A stretch of 10,456 bases of DNA from an uncultured Eubacteriales bacterium (GTDB lineage: Bacteria; Bacillota; Clostridia; Peptostreptococcales; Anaerovoracaceae). Positions 1 to 5,973 of this stretch are shown in pieces. The translations under genes were made by a program, and so were the position numbers. The notes under the pieces are model-generated. The model saw only the letters and a program-made list of their open reading frames with translations. It was not told where the DNA came from and made no database searches. The stretch's first letter is position 1; each line of letters opens with the position of its first letter. The stretch lies in contig CADBFL010000134.1 in assembly GCA_902793875.1 (NCBI GenBank), forward strand, positions 1 through 10,456, given 5' to 3'.

Positions 1-9
1 GACGGCGTC

Positions 10-54
10 GCTCGCTCCAACCAAGCGAGCTTGATGGAGCTTCGCTCCTGGTTG
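10..54 (+). promoter_or_regulatory. Structured leader with mutually exclusive hairpins
   Basis: Bases 10-16 (GCTCGCT) pair perfectly with 24-30 (AGCGAGC), and 36-40 (GGAGC) pair with 44-48 (GCTCC). In addition 18-23 (CAACCA), which lies in the loop of the first hairpin, pairs with 49-54 (TGGTTG), and 24-28 pair with 42-46. The RNA can therefore form either two small hairpins or one longer hairpin (18-28 with 42-54, two-base bulge), or a pseudoknot in which the loop at 18-23 pairs with 49-54. It sits 20 bases upstream of the thioesterase start. No U-run follows, so it does not look like a plain terminator. Upstream sequence is cut off by the window, so the role is inferred only. Confidence 0.35.
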
Positions 55-74
55 AACGGACAAAGGACAGTAAA

Positions 75-809
75 ATGAGACTTATCAAAACGGACAAACT
101 GCCGGCAAGTTACTGCGGACCTGATGTAAAGCTGTCGGTCGAGGGAGCCTTCCGCCTGGTGGAGGACATGGTCACCGAGCTGATGGGCATCCAGCATATC
201 GACGGAGTCACATGCATGAGGGAATACGGAGGCATGTGGGTCTTCGTGCGCAACAGGATAGAGATGCCGGAACGTCCGGGGTGGATGGACGAATACAGGA
301 TCACGAGCTATATAAGCTCGTTTTCGAAGATCAGGCTGTACATCGATACGCTGATGGAAAGGCCTGACGGCGCCGTCTGCCTGAAGTCGAGGCTCGAGCT
401 TTGCGCGGTGGATCTGGAGACCGGAAAGATAAGAAGATCCGGAACGGTAGGGGTGGGAGAAAAAACTCCTGCCGAGGAGCCTCTGTTTGAAATAAGCTTT
501 TCAGGAGGCAGGTGCGTGTGCGGCGAAAGGACCGGTGCTGTAAAGGTGCGTCCTACGGACATAGACTACTGCCATCATACAAACAATATCGCTTATGTGC
601 GCTATATCATGGATCAGTACGGAGCGGATGATCTGATACGCCGCCCTGTCAGCATGATCGAGGTGCAGTACGCGGCGCAGACCCACGAGGGCGACGTGCT
701 CGAACTGTACCGGGGCGTATCCGGCGACGGAGAGGCGTATGAGATAGAACTTGACGGCGCAAAGGCCGTAAGCTGCATCCTTGAAAGAGAAGGCCGGGAG
801 ATATCCTGA
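75..809 (+). CDS. Acyl-ACP thioesterase family protein (FatA/FatB-like, double hotdog)
   Basis: This 244-residue protein resembles bacterial acyl-ACP thioesterases, which release fatty acids from acyl carrier protein in the cytoplasm; the length fits the bacterial members. It reads as two hotdog halves, about residues 1-140 and 150-240. The second half carries the family signature around residues 160-180, with D164, H168 and N170-N171 in DIDYCHHTNN. In plant FatB the matching segment is D-x-N-x-H, and here the Asn position is Cys166. The later E-C pair of plant enzymes aligns with Gln202-Thr203, so the active site may be altered. The start is ATG with AAAGGA at 62-67, seven bases upstream. 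It is the first gene of a tight operon, with only 13 bases before the next gene. Family call is fairly secure; chain-length preference cannot be read. Confidence 0.8.
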   Translation: MRLIKTDKLPASYCGPDVKLSVEGAFRLVEDMVTELMGIQHIDGVTCMREYGGMWVFVRNRIEMPERPGWMDEYRITSYISSFSKIRLYIDTLMERPDGAVCLKSRLELCAVDLETGKIRRSGTVGVGEKTPAEEPLFEISFSGGRCVCGERTGAVKVRPTDIDYCHHTNNIAYVRYIMDQYGADDLIRRPVSMIEVQYAAQTHEGDVLELYRGVSGDGEAYEIELDGAKAVSCILEREGREIS

Positions 810-822
810 TGCGCGGAGTGAC

Positions 823-1812
823 ATGGTAAAGATATACGGGACCATAGGACCCGCCTGCCGGGAAAGAGGAATACTGACTGAGATGTTTCGCGAGGGAATG
901 GACGGCGTGAGGCTGAACCTTTCCCATACTTCGCTTGAGGACGCGTCGGAACTGATCGGCGCATGCCGCGGGGCGGCGCGCGAGGCCGGGACCGAAGCGG
1001 AACTTCTCATAGACATGCAGGGCCCGGAGCTCAGGACAGCTGCGGTCGCGGAGGCTCAGAGCATCCCGGAAGGAGGCCTGCTGGACATATGCGCCCTGCC
1101 GCTTCCGGAAGCTGTCGTGAACGGTCTTGAGTCGATGGAAGAGGGGCGGGAAGTGCTTCTCGACGACGGAAAGATACTGCTCAGGACCGAACGACGGGCG
1201 CCGGACGGGCCGCTGATGCTGAGAGTCCTGCGCGGAGGCGCGCTCGAAAGCAGAAAGAGCATAGCGGTCCCGGGGTATCACATAAAAGCGCCCGCCATGA
1301 CTGAAAGGGACAGAGAACAGATAAAGCGGGCGAAGGAATTCGGAGTGACCGCGGTGATGCAGCCTTTCGTGAGAGGAAAAGAAGATCTGACGGAGGTGAG
1401 AGCCGCCCTCGATGAGGCGGGCTGCCCCGGCGTGCGCCTTCTGGCAAAGATAGAGAACATGGACGGGATAGAAAAGCTGGATGAACTGATCCCGTGCTGC
1501 GACGAGATAGTCATAGCCCGGGGAGACCTCGGCAACGCGATGGAACTGTGGGAACTCCCGGCGGCGCAGAAGAGGATAGCTGCGGCCTGCCGCAGCGCGG
1601 GCCGTGACTTCATGGTCGTGACTCAGATGCTGGATTCCATGACTCACCGCAGGGTGCCGACCAGGGCCGAGGTGAGCGATATATTCAACGCCGTGCTCGA
1701 CGGGGCCGCGTCAGTCATGGTGACAGGCGAAACTGCCGCGGGGGACTTCCCAGTGGACGTGATCAGGTATCTCTGCAGGACCGTGCGCGAAGCCGAGAAG
1801 ATGAGGCAATGA
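823..1812 (+). CDS. Pyruvate kinase homologue lacking the C-terminal domain
   Basis: The 329-residue product covers the pyruvate kinase A (barrel) and B domains; the full enzyme is usually about 470 residues or more, and the C-terminal regulatory domain is absent. Pyruvate kinase makes pyruvate and ATP from phosphoenolpyruvate and ADP. Visible active-site motifs are RLNLSH (R30, N32, S34), D64 and GPELR (E69, R71), a B-domain LDDGKI segment, KIEN (K209, E211), ARGDLG (D235), TQMLDSM (T267) and PTRAE. The normal D-T-K-G-P-E reads D-M-Q-G-P-E, so the usual Thr and Lys are Met65 and Gln66, while the Glu typical of K+-dependent enzymes is kept. I chose ATG 823 with GGAG just upstream; a TTG at 781 would overlap the thioesterase. 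The stop overlaps the next start as ATGA. It could be a working minimal enzyme or a relative with another substrate. Confidence 0.8.
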   Translation: MVKIYGTIGPACRERGILTEMFREGMDGVRLNLSHTSLEDASELIGACRGAAREAGTEAELLIDMQGPELRTAAVAEAQSIPEGGLLDICALPLPEAVVNGLESMEEGREVLLDDGKILLRTERRAPDGPLMLRVLRGGALESRKSIAVPGYHIKAPAMTERDREQIKRAKEFGVTAVMQPFVRGKEDLTEVRAALDEAGCPGVRLLAKIENMDGIEKLDELIPCCDEIVIARGDLGNAMELWELPAAQKRIAAACRSAGRDFMVVTQMLDSMTHRRVPTRAEVSDIFNAVLDGAASVMVTGETAAGDFPVDVIRYLCRTVREAEKMRQ

Positions 1813-2354
1813 AGGGAAGGACGAGAAAACGAACATACAGAGCCGTCTACAGACTGCTCGACAGGGTGTCGCCCGTGCCGTTCGACTGCGGCGCGATATG
1901 CGGCTCGGTGTGCTGCACCGCGGCGTACGACGACGAGAGCCTCGGGATCATGCTGCTGCCGGGCGAAGAGAAGGTGCACGACAGAAGCGGCGGATGGCTC
2001 AGCTGGGAGTCTCTGATCACAAACGAGTATGAATTCCCGGAGTCATGGAAGGGACGGATATGGTTCGTGCGCTGCAAGGCGCCTCCGCACTGCCCGAGGA
2101 ATCTCAGACCGATACAGTGCAGGACGTTCCCGCTGACTCCGCACCTTGACGAAGACGGGGAGCTCAGCCTCATATTCAACGACTTCGATCTGCCTTACGT
2201 ATGTCCGATGATCGAAGATGAGACGGAGCTCGATGAGCGTTTCGTCAGAGCTACGATGACGGCGTGGAAGCACCTTATACGGGACCCTCTTATCTACGAT
2301 CTCGTGTGGAAGGAGTCGCGCGACCGCGATGCGCTGAACATGGATTGCCGGTAA
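1809..2354 (+). CDS. YkgJ-like cysteine-cluster protein
   Basis: The 181-residue protein has nine cysteines. An N-terminal group C27-x3-C31-x3-C35-C36 is followed by C89-x5-C95-x8-C104, and then C132 and C180. The segment CPRNLRPIQCRTFPL matches the C-x4-RP-x2-CR-x-FP signature of the YkgJ/CxxCxxCC family, whose members are thought to hold Fe-S clusters or zinc and which includes the FliB flagellin lysine methylase. Here the first cluster is spaced more widely than CxxCxxCC. There is no signal peptide or membrane segment, so it is probably cytoplasmic. It is translationally coupled to the pyruvate kinase homologue by an ATGA overlap and is followed by the sugar kinase after 17 bases. The substrate is unknown. 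Confidence 0.65.
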   Translation: MKGRTRKRTYRAVYRLLDRVSPVPFDCGAICGSVCCTAAYDDESLGIMLLPGEEKVHDRSGGWLSWESLITNEYEFPESWKGRIWFVRCKAPPHCPRNLRPIQCRTFPLTPHLDEDGELSLIFNDFDLPYVCPMIEDETELDERFVRATMTAWKHLIRDPLIYDLVWKESRDRDALNMDCR

Positions 2355-2359
2355 ACGGC

Positions 2360-2365
2360 AGGAGG
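2360..2365 (+). promoter_or_regulatory. Ribosome binding site that sets a TTG start
   Basis: A perfect AGGAGG lies six bases before TTG 2372. It decides the start of the PfkB-family kinase: an ATG at 2264 in the same frame would overlap the previous gene by 91 bases and add 36 residues with no resemblance to the family. Confidence 0.85.
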
Positions 2366-2371
2366 AACGAT

Positions 2372-3301
2372 TTGACAGACATAGTATTCATCGGAACGGC
2401 GATAATGGATTCGATGATCAGGGGCTTTGACCCTGAGCCGGTTTCGTCTGCCGGCTACAGAGCCGAGAGCGCTTATCTCAGCATCGGCGGAGAGGCGGTC
2501 AACGGATCGGTCGCCGCAGTCAGGCTCGGGAGCAGAGCCGCGATACTGTGCACTCTCGGAAACGACATGGCGGGAGACATGATAGCATCGCGACTCGGGG
2601 AATCCGGCGTGGATACGAGCCGCATAGTAAGATCGGACGAACACCCGACGCCTGTAACGACCATATTCATGGAGCCGGACGGCAACCGCAGATCGATCAC
2701 CAACGGAGCGCACAGCTACAACTTCCATCCGGAAAGGTACCCGGAGCGCTTTGCCGGCGCGCGGGCGGTGGTGCTGGGCTCGCTCTTCAGGGCGCCGTTC
2801 AATGATCCCGACGTGATCAGGGCTGTCGCGGGCAGGGCAAAAGCTGACGGGCAGCTCGTCTTTGCGGATACCAAGCTTCCGAATTTCAGAAAGCTTACTC
2901 TCGATGATATTGCCGGCTCGCTTCCGATGATAGACTGCATAAGTCCGAACGAGGATGAGGCCGAATGGTGCACGGGAGAGCAGGAACCCGGTAAGATGGC
3001 AGATGTGTTCCTCTCATACGGAGTCCGCAATGTCATAATAAAGCTCGGCGGCAGGGGATGCTTCTTCAAAAACCGGGACGAAGAACTGTACCTGCCGGCG
3101 CACAGAGTGGGTGTGGTCGATGCGACCGGAGCAGGAGACAATTTTCTGGCGGGCTTCGTGACCGAGATCCTCCGCGGCAGGAGCAACGGAGAAGCTCTGG
3201 CGTTCGCGAACGCGTGCGGGGCCATATGCTCTACGGAGGTCGGCGCATCAGCCGCTCTGAAGGACCGGAAACAGGTGGAGGAGCTGCTGAAAGTCTGTTA
3301 A
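2372..3301 (+). CDS. PfkB-family carbohydrate or nucleoside kinase
   Basis: From TTG 2372 the product is 309 residues, the usual length of ribokinase-type (PfkB) kinases, which phosphorylate sugars or nucleosides with ATP. The N-terminus begins with the expected beta strand (DIVFIGTAIMD). The sugar-binding signature is at residues 38-50 (IGGEAVNGSVAAVRLG, with G39-G40 and N44). The SPNEDEAEWCTG segment matches the family NxNExE region, and the ATP-site and catalytic-base motif DATGAGDNF is at 250-258 with catalytic Asp256. All key residues appear intact. The substrate cannot be assigned: fructokinase-, ribokinase- and adenosine-kinase-like members all share these motifs. It is the last gene of the first operon, next to a PEP-using kinase homologue. 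Confidence 0.85.
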   Translation: MTDIVFIGTAIMDSMIRGFDPEPVSSAGYRAESAYLSIGGEAVNGSVAAVRLGSRAAILCTLGNDMAGDMIASRLGESGVDTSRIVRSDEHPTPVTTIFMEPDGNRRSITNGAHSYNFHPERYPERFAGARAVVLGSLFRAPFNDPDVIRAVAGRAKADGQLVFADTKLPNFRKLTLDDIAGSLPMIDCISPNEDEAEWCTGEQEPGKMADVFLSYGVRNVIIKLGGRGCFFKNRDEELYLPAHRVGVVDATGAGDNFLAGFVTEILRGRSNGEALAFANACGAICSTEVGASAALKDRKQVEELLKVC

Positions 3302-3308
3302 GGACTAT

Positions 3309-3337
3309 CTGAAATCATCCGTCAAATGGGGTATAAT
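3309..3337 (+). promoter_or_regulatory. Candidate sigma-A promoter P1
   Basis: A perfect -10 box TATAAT (3332-3337) is preceded, after exactly 17 bases, by CTGAAA (3309-3314), which matches four of six positions of TTGACA. It lies in the 85-base gap after the kinase gene and would start a transcript near 3344, ahead of the 99-residue protein and the genes downstream. Confidence 0.55.
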
Positions 3338-3351
3338 CAGTAATAATGACA

Positions 3352-3380
3352 TTCAGAGCTGCCGGCTGCGGCTGTATACT
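3352..3380 (+). promoter_or_regulatory. Candidate second promoter P2, possibly giving a leaderless mRNA
   Basis: TATACT (3375-3380) is five of six to the -10 consensus and lies 17 bases after TTCAGA (3352-3357, four of six to TTGACA). Expected initiation seven bases downstream falls on 3387, the A of the next gene's ATG. That gene has no visible Shine-Dalgarno sequence. The promoter is weak on sequence alone. Confidence 0.3.
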
Positions 3381-3386
3381 ATCGTA

Positions 3387-3686
3387 ATGGACCCTGAATA
3401 CGCTGCGGCGGTCTCGGCCAAGAAGGACTCGGATCCGAAGCACGCGATCGATCTTCTGTACAAGGAGTACGAGAGCATGTGCCTGAGCGGCACGAGCGCG
3501 CTGGACAGGGATGAGATATACCCGCGCTCCTACCAGTGGCGCATGGGAGACAAATACGATCCGGCAAAGGTCGGACTTGTCAGAGAGGCTCTGAGGCAGA
3601 ACAAACTGATCTCGGATACCGAAGAGTACCAGACATTTCTTGAAGAGTCCAAAAAGAACAAGGTCGAAACCTTCTCCTGGGACTGA
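3387..3686 (+). CDS. Hypothetical protein, 99 residues
   Basis: I do not recognise this protein. It is soluble and charged, with no membrane segment or signal peptide. The N-terminal part, including residues AIDLLYKEYESMCL, and the part around VGLVREALRQNKLI look helical, and the C-terminal 20 residues are rich in Glu and Lys. Codon use resembles its neighbours, and upstream promoters support it being a gene. No Shine-Dalgarno sequence is visible before ATG 3387; the codon frame upstream is open but holds no better start. A 13-codon ORF (3346-3387) ends in a TAATG overlap with this start, so translation could be by re-initiation, or the mRNA could be leaderless (see P2). Confidence 0.6.
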   Translation: MDPEYAAAVSAKKDSDPKHAIDLLYKEYESMCLSGTSALDRDEIYPRSYQWRMGDKYDPAKVGLVREALRQNKLISDTEEYQTFLEESKKNKVETFSWD

Positions 3687-3727
3687 CCGGGGATGTTTTG
3701 CTGAATGATGAAAAGAAGGACGCCCTC

Positions 3728-3778
3728 ATGGATCCGCCGGGTTCCGTGAGGACGTATGGCATTGAGGAGCACAGATGA
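3728..3778 (+). CDS. Possible 16-residue coupled peptide upstream of the TM2 gene
   Basis: ATG 3728 is preceded by AGAAGG (3714-3719) at a usable distance and opens a 16-codon frame whose stop overlaps the TM2 start as ATGA (3775-3778). The same frame is open back to 3644 and reads like natural protein from about TTG 3698 (LLNDEKKDALMDPPGS). It could be a small coupled ORF or the shifted tail of the 99-residue gene. Evidence is thin. Confidence 0.2.
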   Translation: MDPPGSVRTYGIEEHR

Positions 3779-4227
3779 CTGAAGAATTCGAACAGGCAGC
3801 GGCGACGGCGGAGATGCCGGCAGATGAGATGACTGAAGCGGAAGAGCAGGCAGTCGGATACGATGTAGAGATCGATCACAACATGGAGTGGGAGGTCGAG
3901 ACCGAACCTGCCGAACCGGATGTGATCATCGATGCTCCGCGGCATGAAGCAGGGTATGGGCAGCCCGGGCACGGAAGAGCGCAGAGAGTCAGCAGGCAGT
4001 ACAACAAGCACCTCTTCGTGTGGCTGTTCAATTTCGTGTTCGGGATGTACGGCGCGGACAGGTTCGCCCGCGGGCAGATCGCGCTCGGAGTACTCAAACT
4101 GCTGACGTTCGGAGGATTCGGGTTCTGGTATATCGCCGATCTCATCATCGCGATCGTCAGAGCTTATTCCGGCGAACATCTGAACGATGAAAACATATAC
4201 TTCGATTCGCTCGGAAGATACATATAG
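3775..4227 (+). CDS. TM2 domain membrane protein
   Basis: The 150-residue product has an acidic, probably disordered N-terminal region (residues 1-75) followed by a TM2 domain (about 77-130). That domain shows two hydrophobic helices separated by the typical G-x2-G-x-D-R-F turn, here GMYGADRF at 90-97. TM2 proteins are small membrane proteins of unknown molecular function. The C-terminal 20 residues are polar (EHLNDENIYFDSLGRYI). The start at ATG 3775 has GAGGAG five bases upstream. The gene lies between an unknown small protein and the ProX-like gene, 49 bases before the latter's start, so it is probably co-transcribed with both. The family call is firm; the role is not known. Confidence 0.85.
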   Translation: MTEEFEQAAATAEMPADEMTEAEEQAVGYDVEIDHNMEWEVETEPAEPDVIIDAPRHEAGYGQPGHGRAQRVSRQYNKHLFVWLFNFVFGMYGADRFARGQIALGVLKLLTFGGFGFWYIADLIIAIVRAYSGEHLNDENIYFDSLGRYI

Positions 4228-4263
4228 AAAGAGGGAACTGAGAGAGGAAGCGGAAAAGATCCG

Positions 4264-4270
4264 AAGGAGG
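4264..4270 (+). promoter_or_regulatory. Ribosome binding site fixing the ProX-like start
   Basis: AAGGAGG, six bases before ATG 4277, favours this start over ATG 4187. The earlier ATG would overlap the TM2 gene by 41 bases, has no ribosome binding site and would add a charged 30-residue tail not expected in the family. Confidence 0.8.
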
Positions 4271-4276
4271 GACAGG

Positions 4277-4813
4277 ATGTATATCAGCGATATCATGACA
4301 GCAGCGCCTGAAGATGAGCGCGGAGCGCTTGAGACGAAGGTGTACCGGGAACTCGACAGACTCGGGATCGGGTATGAGAGAGTCGACAACGATGCGGTCG
4401 AGGCGATGGAGGAGTGCGTGGAGATATCCGAAAAGCTCGGAGCCGAGATCAGAAAGACCATCGTCGTCTGCAACAGGCAGAAGACGGAGTTCTATCTGGT
4501 CATCCTGCCGGCCGGCAAGAGATTCGATTCCAAGCTCTTTGCGGCGATGATGCGCACGGCCAGAGTATCGTTCGCGTCTCCTGAAGACATGGAGAGGGTC
4601 ATAGGTCTCACTCCGGGAGAAGCCTCCGTCATGGGAGTGCTGAACGACAGCGAAGGCGCTGTCCGGGTGGTGATAGACAAGGCTGTCGCCGACGCGGAGT
4701 GGTTCGCCTGCAATCCGGGCGCCAATACCTCACACCTGAGGTTCAGAACAAAGCAGCTGATAAATAACTTCCTGCCGGCCGAGGGCCACAAGCCTGAGAT
4801 CATAATGCTCTGA
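4277..4813 (+). CDS. ProX/YbaK-type aminoacyl-tRNA deacylase (prolyl-tRNA synthetase associated domain)
   Basis: The 178-residue product matches the YbaK/ProX editing family, free-standing relatives of the prolyl-tRNA synthetase insertion domain that hydrolyse misacylated tRNA(Pro), such as Ala-tRNA(Pro). Family landmarks in order are an N-terminal helix (VYRELDRLGIGYERV), the ECVEISEKLGAEIRKTIVVCN segment with Lys60 at the usual position of the conserved active-site lysine, FYLVILPAGKRFD (72-84), VSFASPEDMERVIGLTPGEASVMGVLND (97-124) and VVIDKAV with the later NPGANTSHLRF (147-157). The order and spacing are canonical and the length is normal. The gene sits between the TM2 gene and yhbY, so a translation-related pair is present. 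Which mischarged tRNA it clears cannot be read from sequence. Confidence 0.85.
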   Translation: MYISDIMTAAPEDERGALETKVYRELDRLGIGYERVDNDAVEAMEECVEISEKLGAEIRKTIVVCNRQKTEFYLVILPAGKRFDSKLFAAMMRTARVSFASPEDMERVIGLTPGEASVMGVLNDSEGAVRVVIDKAVADAEWFACNPGANTSHLRFRTKQLINNFLPAEGHKPEIIML

Positions 4814-4835
4814 GGCGGATAACGGGAGACATGGA

Positions 4836-5129
4836 ATGATAACGGGAAAACAGAGAAGCGAACTCAAAAAACTGGCACGGGATATAAAGCCGTCGGTCAT
4901 GATCGGGAAGGACGAAGTCACGCCTTCCGTGATCGCGGCCATAGACGACAGCCTTGAGGCGCACGAGCTTGTGAAGGTGCAGATACAGTCCGGAGCGGTG
5001 CTCGATCCGAAGGAGACTGCCAACATGATCGCAGAACAGCTCGGAGCGGATTTCGTGCAGGCGATCGGAAGAAAATTCATCCTGTACAGACAGGCTGCCG
5101 ATCCGGCAAAAAGGAAGATCAGCGTGTGA
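4836..5129 (+). CDS. yhbY: YhbY family ribosome-associated RNA-binding protein (CRM domain)
   Basis: The 97-residue protein matches YhbY/YqeI across its length: TGKQRSELKKLARDIKP near the N-terminus, SVMIGKDEVTPSVIAAIDDSLEAHELVKVQI in the middle and FVQAIGRKFILYR near the C-terminus. These CRM-domain proteins bind pre-50S ribosomal RNA. The GxxG loop expected after the second strand reads GKDE, so its last Gly is missing; the rest is typical. The start at ATG 4836 has GGGAG seven bases upstream. In many Bacillota this gene stands beside nadD; here it follows the ProX-like editing gene, 22 bases after it, and precedes the GDPD-like gene by 21 bases. Confidence 0.9.
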   Translation: MITGKQRSELKKLARDIKPSVMIGKDEVTPSVIAAIDDSLEAHELVKVQIQSGAVLDPKETANMIAEQLGADFVQAIGRKFILYRQAADPAKRKISV

Positions 5130-5150
5130 CTGACTGAAGAGGAACGATAA

Positions 5151-5937
5151 ATGGAAAAGAAAAGCAGAAAAACATCGACCATGTTGATCGCCATCGCAGT
5201 GATGCTTTTGCTCTGCATAGCTGCGGCCGCGTATATCGTGAAGATATCGAAAGCCAAGGCTGCGCCTGAACCTGAAGAGGAGATCGCGGCCGATGCGCCT
5301 GAACAGGAGGAGGCGGCGCCTGCCGAAGACCCGAAGGCGAAACTGGCGCACATCTATACAAACAGCGGTTCCTCTGAAGATGAGAGATACACGATGCAGG
5401 CCTTCGACAGCGCGATAGAGGCGGGAAGCGTCTGCCTTTCGATGCCTGTGGTAGCCTCGTCTGACGGCGTTGCCTATGTTGCGGACGAGGACTATCTGCG
5501 TGAAATGACAGGATATGACGGCTACGTGTCCGGCATGACTGACGGACAGCTCTCCGAGGTGAAGACCAAAGGGGGGAACGATATGGTCAGAAGCGGTAAA
5601 GGCGGCCGGCGTGGCTGATGTCACCAGTGTGAGCAGCTACTACTTCGGCGTCCTGGAGACCGTCGAGAACGAATTCCCGGACATGACGAAGATATTCCTC
5701 AGCGAGAACGAGGTCGATCTTGCCGAAGCGCAGGACCGCGATGTCATCGACGAGATCTCGGTCGACAAAGAGCTCATGACGGAGGAGAACCTTGCGGCAG
5801 TCCACGAAAGCGGCAGGAAGTTCGGAGCGTGGACTCTCAACAGTGAAGAGGATATAAGAGCGGCTGTAAAAATGGGCATCGATTCATACTTCACCGACGA
5901 AGGAGCTCTTGCGATAAGCATTGAAAAGGGTGAATAG
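5151..5937 (+). pseudogene. Membrane-anchored GDPD-like protein, frameshifted and degenerate
   Basis: Two reading frames join into one protein of about 262 residues. The first (5151-5618) has a short basic N-terminus, a membrane helix at residues 10-30, an Ala/Pro/Glu linker (33-62) and then the start of a glycerophosphodiester phosphodiesterase (GDPD) barrel. The second frame, open from 5563 to 5937, supplies the barrel's end, including AWTLNSEEDIRAAVKMGIDS and YFTDEG. They meet at six Gs (5571-5576); with five Gs the frames fuse cleanly (KTKGGTIWSEAVKAAG). Active-site residues are missing: HRG reads HIY, the E-x-D pair reads S-M-P, and the HD motif reads ADED. The barrel also seems about 45-60 residues short in the middle. 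The start is ATG 5151 with AGAGGA seven bases upstream. It may be a pseudogene, a sequencing error in a real gene, or a slippage-controlled non-catalytic protein. Confidence 0.7.
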
Positions 5938-5973
5938 AAATGCCGGAGCAGGCGCGAACAAAGGGAGGCCGGG

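Noticed and set aside
649..1647. A 332-codon open frame on the minus strand opposite the thioesterase and pyruvate kinase genes
   Set aside because: Its translation is Arg/His/Ser-rich, matches no family and mirrors the codon pattern of two clear plus-strand genes.
3580..4473. A 297-codon minus-strand frame opposite the TM2 and ProX-like genes
   Set aside because: Low-complexity Ser-rich translation with no binding site; the plus-strand genes on the same bases belong to known families.
4831..4839. A two-codon ORF, ATGGAATGA, whose stop overlaps the yhbY start
   Set aside because: The GGGAG site is only two bases from this ATG but at the ideal distance from the yhbY ATG, so it is probably chance.
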